A DNA stretch of 40,850 nucleotides from Bacillota bacterium (GCA_009784555.1 WRBO01000012.1:1-40850), one strand, 5' to 3'. Counted from the first letter of the stretch, positions 15,672 through 23,816 are shown. Notes: a model not told the origin generated them from the letters alone. Numbers and translations are program-made.

Positions 15672-16264
15672 TATTCGGTTAACCCTGCGGGTGCATTGGA
15701 CTGGCTAAACTCTAATCGCTTTTTCCGAAAGTACTTCACATAAAACACCGCGACACTAATAATGATAAAAATCTCTATCCCAATCGCAATGATGTTTTGG
15801 TTCCGCACATGATTGACCATAACCATCGAACACCACGTAACCCGCGAAATCCGTATCCAATGAACCCCACGCTTCCAACTGCCGAAATCGACAAACATAC
15901 TGGCGGCCACCAACGGAATGTCAAACCACCACCAATTCCCAATCAACGCAACAATAACCGCCACAACCACCGACCCCGCCATAAACGCACACACAACAAA
16001 AATCGATAACGCGCGGTTCTTTGGCGCATACCGTTCGACCAACAAAAACGACCCGTCACGAAAAAACCCTATCGAATAAATCCCAACCAACAACCAATCA
16101 CCCAACAACGCCGACCCAACCGCCATCATCGCATTAAACGCCATGACAAAAACCAACGTCCACTTCTTTTTCTTAATCTGGTACGCGCAAATAATGGATA
16201 TCAACGCAAAAAATGTAAACACCTGGCTAACAATCCAACCCGTCGTAATTACCTCTGGAATCAT
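15671..16264 (-). CDS. YgjV-family inner membrane protein (197 aa)
   Basis: A polytopic membrane protein resembling the YgjV family (function unknown): several hydrophobic helices starting from GWIVSQVFTFFALISIICAY, then WLLVGIYSIGFFRDGSFLLVERY. The start 16264 (MIPEVITTGW) is chosen because the segment upstream of it in frame is basic, not family-like, and would cover a -10 box. The C-terminal end reaches the hairpin at 15635-15671. Divergent from the small lipopeptide gene. Confidence 0.75.
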   Translation of the reverse strand: MIPEVITTGWIVSQVFTFFALISIICAYQIKKKKWTLVFVMAFNAMMAVGSALLGDWLLVGIYSIGFFRDGSFLLVERYAPKNRALSIFVVCAFMAGSVVVAVIVALIGNWWWFDIPLVAASMFVDFGSWKRGVHWIRISRVTWCSMVMVNHVRNQNIIAIGIEIFIIISVAVFYVKYFRKKRLEFSQSNAPAGLTE

Positions 16265-16276
16265 AACAATAGCATA
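16265..16276 (-). promoter_or_regulatory. Leaderless-type -10 of the YgjV-like gene
   Basis: On the minus strand TATGCT (16271-16276) ends 6 nt before ATG 16264. No ribosome-binding site. Confidence 0.5.
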
Positions 16277-16316
16277 CACCCTTTCCGCCCATCTACGCAC
16301 CAAAAATCTGAACCTT

Positions 16317-16346
16317 TTGACACCCCAAATTTTGATGTGGTAGAGT
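16317..16346 (+). promoter_or_regulatory. Promoter of the lipopeptide-subtilase operon
   Basis: TTGACA (16317-16322), 18-nt spacer, TAGAGT (16341-16346). AAAGGGG at 16352-16358 serves the first gene. Confidence 0.65.
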
Positions 16347-16363
16347 ACGGTAAAGGGGTGCAA

Positions 16364-16501
16364 ATGAAAAAGAAAATAATTATCGGTGTGGTTGTTGGTT
16401 TAATTTTAGCTTTGCTAGTTGGAGGCGTGATACTCGCAGGGTGTTTATGGCCGCGGGAGGAAGAGGGCGAATGGCCAGTAGAAGTTTCCGTGACATTGTG
16501 A
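16364..16501 (+). CDS. Small lipoprotein/lipopeptide (45 aa)
   Basis: Unrecognised. MKKK followed by a hydrophobic helix (IIIGVVVGLILALLVGGVI) and a lipobox LAGC, then only 19 residues after the cysteine with an acidic centre (WPREEEGEWPVEVSVTL). Lipidation would leave a surface peptide; otherwise it is a single-helix membrane peptide. It shares a near-identical ribosome-binding region (AAAGGGGTGCA) with the subtilase 24 nt downstream, so the two are co-transcribed. It might be a protease inhibitor, substrate or signalling peptide; this is inference. Confidence 0.7.
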   Translation: MKKKIIIGVVVGLILALLVGGVILAGCLWPREEEGEWPVEVSVTL

Positions 16502-16525
16502 TAAAGTTAAAACAAAGGGGTGCAT

Positions 16526-18904
16526 ATGAAAAAACAAATAATAACATGGATTATTGTGGGGATTTTGATTTTGGCCATATTTTGGGGAACGATGGCCATC
16601 ATAGATTATAGACACCGTAATAGGGGTTATGACGAATTTGACCCGATAGATACTGTAGGGTCTGCCACAAATGTAATGTCTCTTACGACAAGGGTGAATA
16701 CAGATATAAAATTAGTTGAACCAGAGGCAAGACGACGCAGATGGACAATGGCGGATAATTTCAGTGAACATGTCATTTCCGTTGTGTTGACACACCAAGC
16801 GACAATGCAATTTCGTGAAATTACGGCATATGATTTCCCAGAATTGGGGCATGTTTACGTTGAAGAATTAACCGCACCGACAACGGCATTGGCATTTCAC
16901 CAGACGATGGGGATAAGGAGTTTTTCGGATGAGGGAAGGTCGCTTGAAATCAACCTAAAAACTTTCAGAAGAATTTTGACAATACAGTTAGGCGAGCCAG
17001 GTAAAGCAAACATTTTGCACGCGATTAGATTATTGGAACAAAGAACGGATGTTTATTCCGCCGAACCAGACACATATATAGAATATGATGCGGTTCCATT
17101 TATTCCCAATGACCCACGTTTCCATGAACAATGGGCGTTGCAAAGCATAGGAGTCCACCATGCATGGAGATTGGCAAATGGCGCGGGGGTAACGGTAGGT
17201 GTAATTGATAGCGGAATTCAAGCAAATCATGAAGATTTAATAACCAAAGTTGACCGCAGTTTGAGTATGGGCACGTATTACAGGAGCAGAATTTGGCCAT
17301 TTCCTGAACAGATAATATCAATCGACCCATTTGTTGACGAGCGCAGAAATGACGCAGGGCATATCGTTGGTCATGGCACACAGGTAGCAGGGGTAATTGG
17401 AGCAAGTGTTGGTAATAACATAGGGATAGCGGGTGTTGGAAGGCATGCAAGCATTGCCTCATTGAGAGTAGCGATGCGTGGAAACCCAAGAAGGACAGCA
17501 GCAGTGCGTGCAATTATACACGCAACTAGTCGTGGAATTCCGATTTTGAATTACAGTGCAGGAGGCGACAACCGTTATAGCGATATTGAAACGGCTATAC
17601 GTGATTTCCCTGGGTTATTTGTTGCAACCGCAGGTAACAATGCACAAAACAATCGCCGATTCCCAGGTGCGTTAAATCTTCCAAATGTGATTGGTGTTGG
17701 GGCCCTTGATAGCAATGGCCAAAGGTCAATATGGCGAAATAGTGCGGGAGTATACGCAGGAAGTTCAGGCTTTGGAACGAACATAGAAATATTTGCACCA
17801 GGGTCGAACATTTTGACTACTTCCCCGACGGGATATGTTTCCGTCAACGGCACATCCGTTGCCGCCCCACATGTTGCGGGTGTTGCGGCATTGATGCTAT
17901 CTCTCATCCCAAATTTAACGGGGCCACAGTTGCGGGTGTTGCTGATGGATACCGCCGACACAATAACAATCACCGACCCACACGGCAACCCTATGCAGGT
18001 TCGCAGTTTGAACGCCGAAAATGCGGTCCGTCATGTGATGGGGTTGCCATTGGCAATTCGTACGGCGGAACAATTACAACGAAACCTTACACGTATTCCA
18101 AGCGCACGATATGAATTAATGAACAACATCGACCTCGCGGGCCGCGAATGGCAACCAATCCCAAATTTCACGGGCACCCTGGACGGCAACGGCCACACAA
18201 TCAACAACATGCGAATTACAAACATGCATGTAACTGGTGAAACAAACATAGGACTGTTCGGTGTCAACAGGGGAACCATCCGCGGTATTTATGTCGCCAA
18301 CGCCTATATCGGCATGGGTCGGGTTCCACATGTCTTGAACGTTGGAATAATAGCCGGCCAAAACTTTGGAACCCTCTCGGCGGCACATGCATCTGGAACG
18401 GTACGTATAAACAGTCCACACAGCCGCGTCGGTGGCATTGCTGGCTGGAATCACGGTTTGATTCAGTATTCTTGGTTGCATAATAATTCTCGCATGTACG
18501 GCGAATGGTATTTGGGAGGTACGGTTGGTGTCAATGACGTCACAGGCACCGTTCGGGCTTTATCCGTCCACCGCGCAACCTTGAACCACACATTGTCCTA
18601 TATGAGAAGGCCAGCAGGTGGAATAGTAGCCCTAAACAGAGGCAGGCTGGATGATTTAACGATATTGTACCTAACATTACAAAATGCGGGGGTAACCCCT
18701 GGCATGGACGGTGTTTCACCGCCAATGGGTATGATTGTCGGTGAATCCGCCAGTGGAAGTATAAGTCGTCTATCAGTAAACCCAGCGGCCAATTTGGTGC
18801 CTGGGCAACTGTCGTCGGCCCAGCGTGTCTATTTCGGAACACAGAGCAGCCCCAATGTGTTGCGATGGGGCGGACGTATTATCGGCACAACGGTACACCC
18901 CTAA
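16526..18904 (+). CDS. Membrane-anchored subtilase with GLUG repeats (792 aa)
   Basis: An extracytoplasmic S8 serine protease. A single N-terminal transmembrane helix at about 4-26 is followed by a propeptide-like region to about 200. In the catalytic domain the triad is Asp228 in GVIDSGI, His283 in GHGTQVAGV and Ser444 in NGTSVAAPHVAGVAALML. The C-terminal 250 residues hold GLUG-type beta repeats (NNIDLAGREWQPI, GTLDGNGHTINNMRI, IGLFGVNRGTIRGIYV), probably for wall or surface binding. The in-frame GTG at 16520 is not used, since AAAGGGG serves ATG 16526. The catalytic half uses more A/T-ending codons than the C-terminal half. Confidence 0.93.
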   Translation: MKKQIITWIIVGILILAIFWGTMAIIDYRHRNRGYDEFDPIDTVGSATNVMSLTTRVNTDIKLVEPEARRRRWTMADNFSEHVISVVLTHQATMQFREITAYDFPELGHVYVEELTAPTTALAFHQTMGIRSFSDEGRSLEINLKTFRRILTIQLGEPGKANILHAIRLLEQRTDVYSAEPDTYIEYDAVPFIPNDPRFHEQWALQSIGVHHAWRLANGAGVTVGVIDSGIQANHEDLITKVDRSLSMGTYYRSRIWPFPEQIISIDPFVDERRNDAGHIVGHGTQVAGVIGASVGNNIGIAGVGRHASIASLRVAMRGNPRRTAAVRAIIHATSRGIPILNYSAGGDNRYSDIETAIRDFPGLFVATAGNNAQNNRRFPGALNLPNVIGVGALDSNGQRSIWRNSAGVYAGSSGFGTNIEIFAPGSNILTTSPTGYVSVNGTSVAAPHVAGVAALMLSLIPNLTGPQLRVLLMDTADTITITDPHGNPMQVRSLNAENAVRHVMGLPLAIRTAEQLQRNLTRIPSARYELMNNIDLAGREWQPIPNFTGTLDGNGHTINNMRITNMHVTGETNIGLFGVNRGTIRGIYVANAYIGMGRVPHVLNVGIIAGQNFGTLSAAHASGTVRINSPHSRVGGIAGWNHGLIQYSWLHNNSRMYGEWYLGGTVGVNDVTGTVRALSVHRATLNHTLSYMRRPAGGIVALNRGRLDDLTILYLTLQNAGVTPGMDGVSPPMGMIVGESASGSISRLSVNPAANLVPGQLSSAQRVYFGTQSSPNVLRWGGRIIGTTVHP

Positions 18905-18920
18905 CCCCACAAACAACCGA

Positions 18921-18956
18921 TTGACCCACATCACTAAATAGGATATAATTGTAAAC
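18921..18956 (+). promoter_or_regulatory. Leaderless promoter of cdsA
   Basis: TTGACC (18921-18926), 17-nt spacer, TATAAT (18944-18949), 7 nt, ATG 18957. This is one of the two best examples in the window: a near-consensus promoter with no room for a leader. Confidence 0.8.
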
Positions 18957-19949
18957 ATGGTATTTAACTGGGAAAAACAGGGCACAAAACGGTTCGTCAC
19001 GAGCATGTCAATATTACTGGCACTGACCGCCGTGTTCCTCCTGCGATGGGCAACAATCTATGTATTCGATGCATTCGTACTATTCTTGGCATGGTTCGCC
19101 TGCTACGAGGTATTCCGTGCAAAAAAACTCGGCGACCGTGGCGTGCGCGACTACTACATGTATCCGTACATCGCAATATCCTATATGGCGTTCCTGATGG
19201 GCGTATTGGTCGACACACCATTCCCGTTCTGGTTGCACGCGGTAATGCAGGTCATAATCATCGCTGTCCTGGCCCTCTACGTCTATATCATGAGCACCAC
19301 TGACAAAGATCTGCAAAAACACTGCAAGCTCTATAAACTGGACATGAAGCGAGAGGTTCGTACCGTCGTTCTCGAATACCTCAAACTCATCCTCTGGCCG
19401 GCACTCCTCATAATGACCCTCATCCCTCTGAACCACCTCGGCGGATTTATCGTTCACATAGGGGACAGCGGGGCGGCGGCAATCCCACAACTCGGCCTCT
19501 TTGCCTTGCTCATGGTATTCGCCATCACAATATTCACCGATACATTCGCACACGTTGTCGGTGCCTTGATGCGGGGCAAAAAACTGGCCCCAAACATCAG
19601 CCCCAACAAACACATAACTGGCTTTGTCGGCGGCATCTTCGGCGGTATCGTCGGGGCGTTGCTGGTCGGCCTAGTCATGAGCACCAACTCCCAAATCCAA
19701 CTATTCATGGAAGGCCGTATTGGTTACGCCGTGGCCGCAAACTGGTTCATTATCGCGGTCGGTGCGGTCGGTGCAATCCTTGCACAACTGGGCGACCTGT
19801 ACGCCTCGTTCGTAAAACGCCGTGCAGGGATAAAGGACTATGGCAAATGGATGCCTGGCCACGGCGGCCTGATGGACAGAATAGACGGCCTTATGATTGT
19901 TTCAACGTTTATGCTGGCTGTCATGTTGGTTGTAACATTCCTGCTTTAA
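18957..19949 (+). CDS. cdsA: Phosphatidate cytidylyltransferase
   Basis: Integral membrane enzyme making CDP-diacylglycerol from phosphatidate and CTP for phospholipid synthesis. 330 aa with about eight hydrophobic helices. The C-terminal signature is complete: SFVKRRAGIKDYGKWMPGHG followed by GLMDRIDGLM. An earlier ISPNKHITGFVGGIFGG segment is also family-typical. The final Ser of the usual DRxDS is Gly here. It has its own leaderless promoter, and the next gene starts 18 nt later. Confidence 0.94.
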   Translation: MVFNWEKQGTKRFVTSMSILLALTAVFLLRWATIYVFDAFVLFLAWFACYEVFRAKKLGDRGVRDYYMYPYIAISYMAFLMGVLVDTPFPFWLHAVMQVIIIAVLALYVYIMSTTDKDLQKHCKLYKLDMKREVRTVVLEYLKLILWPALLIMTLIPLNHLGGFIVHIGDSGAAAIPQLGLFALLMVFAITIFTDTFAHVVGALMRGKKLAPNISPNKHITGFVGGIFGGIVGALLVGLVMSTNSQIQLFMEGRIGYAVAANWFIIAVGAVGAILAQLGDLYASFVKRRAGIKDYGKWMPGHGGLMDRIDGLMIVSTFMLAVMLVVTFLL

Positions 19950-19952
19950 TCG

Positions 19953-19967
19953 TGCTATGCTAAACGC
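19953..19967 (+). promoter_or_regulatory. Leaderless-type extended -10 before the PolC-N-like gene
   Basis: TG-C-TATGCT (19953-19961) ends 6 nt before ATG 19968, overlapping the end of the cdsA region. No ribosome-binding site. Confidence 0.5.
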
Positions 19968-20897
19968 ATGAGCGAGAACATCCTTGAACTAACAACGAAC
20001 CTGTCGTTTTACCACTCGACGGCATATCGTTTCATGCGTTTCCGCGACTGTACATATAACGAAGACACGGACACATTGTCGGCCGTGTTTTTATATGAAT
20101 CCGACCTACACGACCGTGTAGAGGCTCTGCGGCCCAAATTAGAAGAAGCCTTCATCGCCGAGGTGGAACAAGAAATCGGCAAAGGCACAACATTCATCTT
20201 TGAATACGAACGCAGCTACATCGACGAAATCCTCCTCCAACTGCAACTAAAATCATTCCTATCAACCTCGTTCGCCGTACTCGGCGGCCTAAATGACGAA
20301 GACGTCTTGGTCACCGTAACCGACGACGGATACTCGGCATCCATATCAATCCCATCACAATGCATTGACTATGTCAAAAGCCACAAACTCTGGATTGAAT
20401 GGAAACAAATCTTACGCGCCCACCACTTCGCAACGTTTACATTCCATTTCCATGAAAAGGCCGTCGACGATACACCCGTCGACCTGTCACAATTTGATGT
20501 CGTTGACATGCCAACGGGACCGCGCGTGGACAAAACCATGCCCGTCGGAAACATTGAATATTATCTCGGCGTCCCAATAAAGGAACGCCCAATCCGCATC
20601 CAATATCTTCGGGTAACGGCCGAGGACCAGGTCATCGCGGGAAAAATCAAATTCCTGAAACAACGCGAATTCACAAAAAAGACCGAGGACGGCGACGAAA
20701 CCAAAACATTCTGGACATTCGTCCTGGACGACGGCAAAGACCGAACCCAATGCGTGTTCTTCCCAAATCAAAACTCGTTCAAAAAATTTGAAAAGCTAAC
20801 CGAAGACACCGCGGTCGCCCTAATCGGAACGAACACCGAACGCAACGGCAGCATCTCCTTCCGCGTTCGCGGCGTTTCATTGGCAATGCTAAAGTAG
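19968..20897 (+). CDS. Standalone PolC N-terminal/OB-fold-like protein (309 aa)
   Basis: Resembles only the N-terminal part of Gram-positive PolC. An initial alpha/beta region of about 170 residues is followed by a linker YYLGVPIKERPIRI like that before the PolC OB fold, and then an OB domain (about 215-309) with VIAGKIKFLKQREF, TFWTFVLDDGKDRTQCVFF and ISFRVRGVSLAM. Exonuclease and polymerase domains are absent; the next gene is on the other strand, so they do not follow here. It is either a dedicated accessory subunit or half of a split polymerase. The 3' end overlaps the convergent deacetylase by 9 bp. The assignment rests on pattern memory. Confidence 0.6.
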   Translation: MSENILELTTNLSFYHSTAYRFMRFRDCTYNEDTDTLSAVFLYESDLHDRVEALRPKLEEAFIAEVEQEIGKGTTFIFEYERSYIDEILLQLQLKSFLSTSFAVLGGLNDEDVLVTVTDDGYSASISIPSQCIDYVKSHKLWIEWKQILRAHHFATFTFHFHEKAVDDTPVDLSQFDVVDMPTGPRVDKTMPVGNIEYYLGVPIKERPIRIQYLRVTAEDQVIAGKIKFLKQREFTKKTEDGDETKTFWTFVLDDGKDRTQCVFFPNQNSFKKFEKLTEDTAVALIGTNTERNGSISFRVRGVSLAMLK

Positions 20898-21605
20898 CGT
20901 TGCATCACCAACCTTGTAACCCTTTTCACCAATTTGCGAAATCAATAACTCTAACATAGGTGCCATCCCCGAATTCGCAATATGGAACAGGTACACACAC
21001 CCTGGATGCACCCGCCGCGTCAACTTGTCCGCGTTCTTTTGCGCGTCTATCGGTTCTTTGCCCCAATCAACACACGCGCCGCTCCACATCACCGTTTTTA
21101 ATCCCAATGCATGCGTCTCTCGTAACACCGTTTCACTTATCCGACCCTTTGGCGGCCTAAAATATGTAATCGGCGCGGCATCAACAAACTTTTCCTTGTA
21201 CATGACATCAAAATCTAAAATGTCCTTTCGCATCGCCTCCACCGACAGTGTGGGCAAATCCCGATGTTTGTCCGTGTGATTTCCAATAACATGCCCCTCG
21301 TCCAACATACGGCGAACATGCGCCTCCTCGGTCAAATAATGTCCACACAGGAAAAATATCGCACGTATGTCATTCTTCTTTAACACATCCAAAACATCAT
21401 TCGTATACCCGGCCTCATACCCCAGGTCAAATGTAAAATAAACCTCTTTCTTGGTCGTGTCACCGACAAACAACCCATTATACTCGCGCAACAACTCAAC
21501 TGTCCCGGGCGGGGGAACGGGGGTTACCTCATGCTCGTTCATCTTTAACCCCCAATTAATCGCGGGGGACATCATAACCATCGCCATACATAACAATCTT
21601 TTCAT
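20889..21605 (-). CDS. PdaA-like polysaccharide (peptidoglycan) deacetylase
   Basis: NodB-fold exported deacetylase of the PdaA type, acting on MurNAc of peptidoglycan. 238 aa from the ATG at 21605, which begins a signal peptide (MKRLLCMAMVMMSPA); a further in-frame GTG at 21641 lies upstream. Motif 1 is YFTFDLGYEAGYT, motif 2 HVIGNHTDKHRDLP, motif 3 YFRPPKGR, with late motifs KTVMWSGACVDW and GCVYLFHIAN. Related enzymes act on spore cortex or vegetative wall; with the YlmC-like gene it hints at a spore-forming ancestry, not proof. The -10 TATAAT on this strand lies only 3 nt from the ATG. Confidence 0.88.
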   Translation of the reverse strand: MKRLLCMAMVMMSPAINWGLKMNEHEVTPVPPPGTVELLREYNGLFVGDTTKKEVYFTFDLGYEAGYTNDVLDVLKKNDIRAIFFLCGHYLTEEAHVRRMLDEGHVIGNHTDKHRDLPTLSVEAMRKDILDFDVMYKEKFVDAAPITYFRPPKGRISETVLRETHALGLKTVMWSGACVDWGKEPIDAQKNADKLTRRVHPGCVYLFHIANSGMAPMLELLISQIGEKGYKVGDATLL

Positions 21606-21619
21606 GGTATTATATTGCA
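21605..21619. promoter_or_regulatory. Overlapping divergent -10 boxes (mnmM and pdaA-like)
   Basis: The near-symmetric TATTATATT serves both strands. On + the extended TG-G-TATTAT (21605-21613) ends 6 nt before ATG 21620. On - TATAAT (21609-21614) ends 3 nt before ATG 21605. The two start codons are only 14 bp apart. Confidence 0.55.
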
Positions 21620-22144
21620 ATGAATTCACTTGAATTATCACACGACTTTTTATCTGCGGTCATCAAACACGGCGACACCGTCGTCGACGGAACAATGGGC
21701 AACGGCCACGACACACTTTTCCTCGCCCAATTAACGAACAACGTCTTCGCCTTTGACGTCCAACAATCGGCTCTTGACACAACCCGCGCCCGCTTAAATG
21801 GGCTGCCCGCAACCCTCATCCACGACGGCCACGAAAACATCGACAAATACGTAACCGCCCCCATACGCGCCGCAATTTTCAACCTCGGCTATCTTCCTGG
21901 CTCGGACAAAACGGTAATAACAAAATCGGACACAACAATCACCGCTTTGGAAAAGACCCTCAACATGCTCGCCATCGGCGGACGTATCTCAATCATGGTC
22001 TACCGCGGCCACGACGGGGGAATATGCGAATCTAATTCAGTAACAGACTTCGTATCCAGCCTAGGCACCAACTTCAACACAAAAATATCCGACCCACGCG
22101 GCGGAACATCCCCATTTCTGATTATGATTGAACGAACTGTCTAA
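21620..22144 (+). CDS. mnmM: MnmM/YtqB-like class I SAM methyltransferase
   Basis: A 174-aa Rossmann methyltransferase of the YtqB family. In Bacillus this family methylates nm5s2U34 of tRNA to mnm5s2U. The SAM loop is GDTVVDGTMGNGHDTLFLA, followed by VFAFDVQQSALDTTRARL, the NLGYLPGSDK motif that is typical of the family, and VYRGHDGG. The start follows an extended -10. It converges on tmcAL, another tRNA wobble-modification gene; the stop codons overlap in the tetranucleotide CTAA (22141-22144). Confidence 0.88.
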   Translation: MNSLELSHDFLSAVIKHGDTVVDGTMGNGHDTLFLAQLTNNVFAFDVQQSALDTTRARLNGLPATLIHDGHENIDKYVTAPIRAAIFNLGYLPGSDKTVITKSDTTITALEKTLNMLAIGGRISIMVYRGHDGGICESNSVTDFVSSLGTNFNTKISDPRGGTSPFLIMIERTV

Positions 22145-23358
22145 TCGGGCAACTCAATCTTACGCTGACCTGGAACAATCGAACGATTAACAAATCGCGG
22201 CTTGCGTTCCACCGCCCGCCCCCAAATCGCCTCGTACAACAACCGCGCCCGCTCGTCAATCTCTATCAACGCACGATAATACGCCGACAACTTCGGCTTG
22301 ATTTTATTACCGCGCACAACCATAGGCGTTCGCGAGTTCAAACACAACGCACTAAACAAATTATCCGCCTGGGTACTAATCGCCAACAAATTGGTATATG
22401 GCACCCACTCATTCTTGTACAAAAACGCGATATGCCGCTTTGTCACCCCCAAGGCACTATGTAACGCCAACCGCGCAATCCGACTAACGGCAAACCTCTT
22501 TGTCGGTGCCTCTTCCTTTAATTGCTTGTATGTGGTGGGGTGCAGGTTCCTAATCAACCCCACAATCTCCTCATTGCTGTTGTAAACTTCCTCATCCAAC
22601 CGCGTCATTATGGAAAACAACACCGCCGACCCAAAAGCATCAAAATTCTCACGGGTTAAATAAGACAGGGCAGACGGCCGCCGCAACACCAACCCGGGCT
22701 CGTCACCACCCCCCGCAACACCATGCGTAGCCAACATAACCTCACGAATCTGACTCGCACTCGGTGCCTGTATGCGTTGCACACCCATAGGAACGACCCC
22801 GCCACCAATACGGGTCAACTCTTTCAAATACTCAATCCCCAGGATATTATTACTGCTCGTCATCGTGGCCTCGATAACCTCGGACGGAATTTTCGGCAAC
22901 ATTCGCTTAATAACCTCTGTCCGCGCCTTGTCAAAACTAATCCCTTTTTTAAGGTGTCCATCCATATACTTTGTAAACTCTTTTTCACGCTTGACCTGTG
23001 CGGTCGCAATCGCCCTAATTACACTAATGTCCTTGCTCTCGGTACCAAAGACCAAATAATTCACATGCGGAAAACTAACGGCTATTTTCACCGCCGCCTT
23101 TGCAAAAACCTCGGCATTACCGGTGGCAAAGGCCGCGGGGATTTCCACCACCGCATCGGCCCCCGCACGAATGGCGGTTTCGGCTCGTGAATGTATCTCC
23201 AAAATGGCTGGCACGGCCCTCTGGGTAAAATTCCCACTCTGTATAATTAAAACATGCGTACACTCGGTCAACTCCCGCGCCCGCTTGATAATGTATTCAT
23301 GCCCCCGATGCAATGGGTTAAACTCCGCAATAATCGCCGCGACTTTCACCTTGTTCAT
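22141..23358 (-). CDS. tmcAL: tRNA(Met) cytidine acetate ligase
   Basis: Nucleotidyltransferase-fold enzyme that makes ac4C34 on elongator tRNA-Met from ATP and acetate. 405 aa, the normal length. The HIGH-like motif is IAEFNPLHRGHEYIIKRA, followed by VLIIQSGNFTQRAVPAI and AGADAVVEIPAAFATGNA. It lies close to ackA and rpmF, a neighbourhood common in Bacillota; acetate, its substrate, is produced by AckA. An extended -10 ends 6 nt before the ATG. The small gene at 23382 lies 23 nt upstream on the same strand. Confidence 0.95.
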   Translation of the reverse strand: MNKVKVAAIIAEFNPLHRGHEYIIKRARELTECTHVLIIQSGNFTQRAVPAILEIHSRAETAIRAGADAVVEIPAAFATGNAEVFAKAAVKIAVSFPHVNYLVFGTESKDISVIRAIATAQVKREKEFTKYMDGHLKKGISFDKARTEVIKRMLPKIPSEVIEATMTSSNNILGIEYLKELTRIGGGVVPMGVQRIQAPSASQIREVMLATHGVAGGGDEPGLVLRRPSALSYLTRENFDAFGSAVLFSIMTRLDEEVYNSNEEIVGLIRNLHPTTYKQLKEEAPTKRFAVSRIARLALHSALGVTKRHIAFLYKNEWVPYTNLLAISTQADNLFSALCLNSRTPMVVRGNKIKPKLSAYYRALIEIDERARLLYEAIWGRAVERKPRFVNRSIVPGQRKIELPD

Positions 23359-23364
23359 AAGGCC

Positions 23365-23392
23365 AGTGTATCACACCAACCCTATTCTCCAA
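23365..23392 (-). promoter_or_regulatory. Leaderless promoter of tmcAL
   Basis: On the minus strand TTGGAG (23387-23392), 16-nt spacer, TG-A-TACACT (23365-23370 for the hexamer), then 6 nt to ATG 23358. It lies inside the 3' end of the small coiled-coil gene 2. Confidence 0.5.
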
Positions 23393-23513
23393 CTATTTCG
23401 GCTAACGACTTTATCGTATGCGAAATCCTTTCAATAAAGATTTTGATAAATTCCTGCATCGCCGCGACTTCTTTCTGTAACTTCTCAATCAATTCCTTAA
23501 CATTTTCTTCCAT
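23382..23513 (-). CDS. Small helical/coiled-coil protein 2 (43 aa)
   Basis: Unrecognised. Sequence begins MEENVKELIEKLQKEVAAMQ and continues as one amphipathic helix with hydrophobic residues at heptad spacing (FIKIFIERI, TIKSLAEI). ATG 23513 follows a G-rich ribosome-binding site GAGGGGAG (23523-23530) by 9 nt. It is divergent from XRE regulator 2, with promoter and palindrome between, repeating the layout at 319-748 and 40426-40850. Composition is A-rich. It probably works with, or is controlled by, the XRE protein; no function can be named. Confidence 0.65.
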   Translation of the reverse strand: MEENVKELIEKLQKEVAAMQEFIKIFIERISHTIKSLAEIVGE

Positions 23514-23530
23514 AATGTTTGTCTCCCCTC

Positions 23531-23551
23531 AACAGGACAACAAGTCCTGTT
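23531..23551. promoter_or_regulatory. Palindromic operator between XRE 2 and coiled-coil 2
   Basis: AACAGGAC-N5-GTCCTGTT: perfect 8-bp arms around AACAA. Its right edge falls at the predicted +1 of the coiled-coil promoter, the same position as the ACTGCA-N5-TGCAGT palindrome at locus 1. Confidence 0.75.
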
Positions 23552-23557
23552 TTATGC

Positions 23558-23587
23558 AACTTAACATCATCAGACCTACCTTGTCAA
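23558..23587 (-). promoter_or_regulatory. Promoter of small coiled-coil gene 2
   Basis: On the minus strand TTGACA (23582-23587), 18-nt spacer, extended TG-T-TAAGTT (23558-23563). The -35 lies 9 nt outside the XRE 2 start codon. Confidence 0.6.
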
Positions 23588-23596
23588 TAAGATAAT

Positions 23597-23803
23597 ATGG
23601 AAACATTTGCAAAAAGATTAAAAGAGTTACGAGAAGAAAAGGGAAACACAAAAGCGAGCATGGCAAGGCTGTTAGGTGTAACAGAGCGAGCTTATAGAAG
23701 ATATGAAGATTGCGAAGCTCAACCAAATATGCAGGCCATTGTAAAACTAGCAAAGTTTTTCGGTGTCAGTACAGATTATCTCCTTGGGATAGTGGACGTT
23801 TAA
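23597..23803 (+). CDS. XRE-family DNA-binding regulator 2 (68 aa)
   Basis: Single Cro/CI helix-turn-helix: METFAKRLKELREEKG, recognition-helix region ERAYRRYEDCE, and the shared C-terminus FFGVSTDYLLGIVDV. Same length as the paralogues at 319 and 40426. It uses AT-rich codons unlike ackA next to it, suggesting transfer. The sequence before its ATG (TGTCAATAAGAT) is almost identical to that before XRE regulator 3. It probably binds the palindrome at 23531-23551. The ackA start lies 26 nt downstream with its own -10, so the two may not be co-regulated. Confidence 0.92.
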   Translation: METFAKRLKELREEKGNTKASMARLLGVTERAYRRYEDCEAQPNMQAIVKLAKFFGVSTDYLLGIVDV

Positions 23804-23816
23804 CCGCTTTTTGCTA

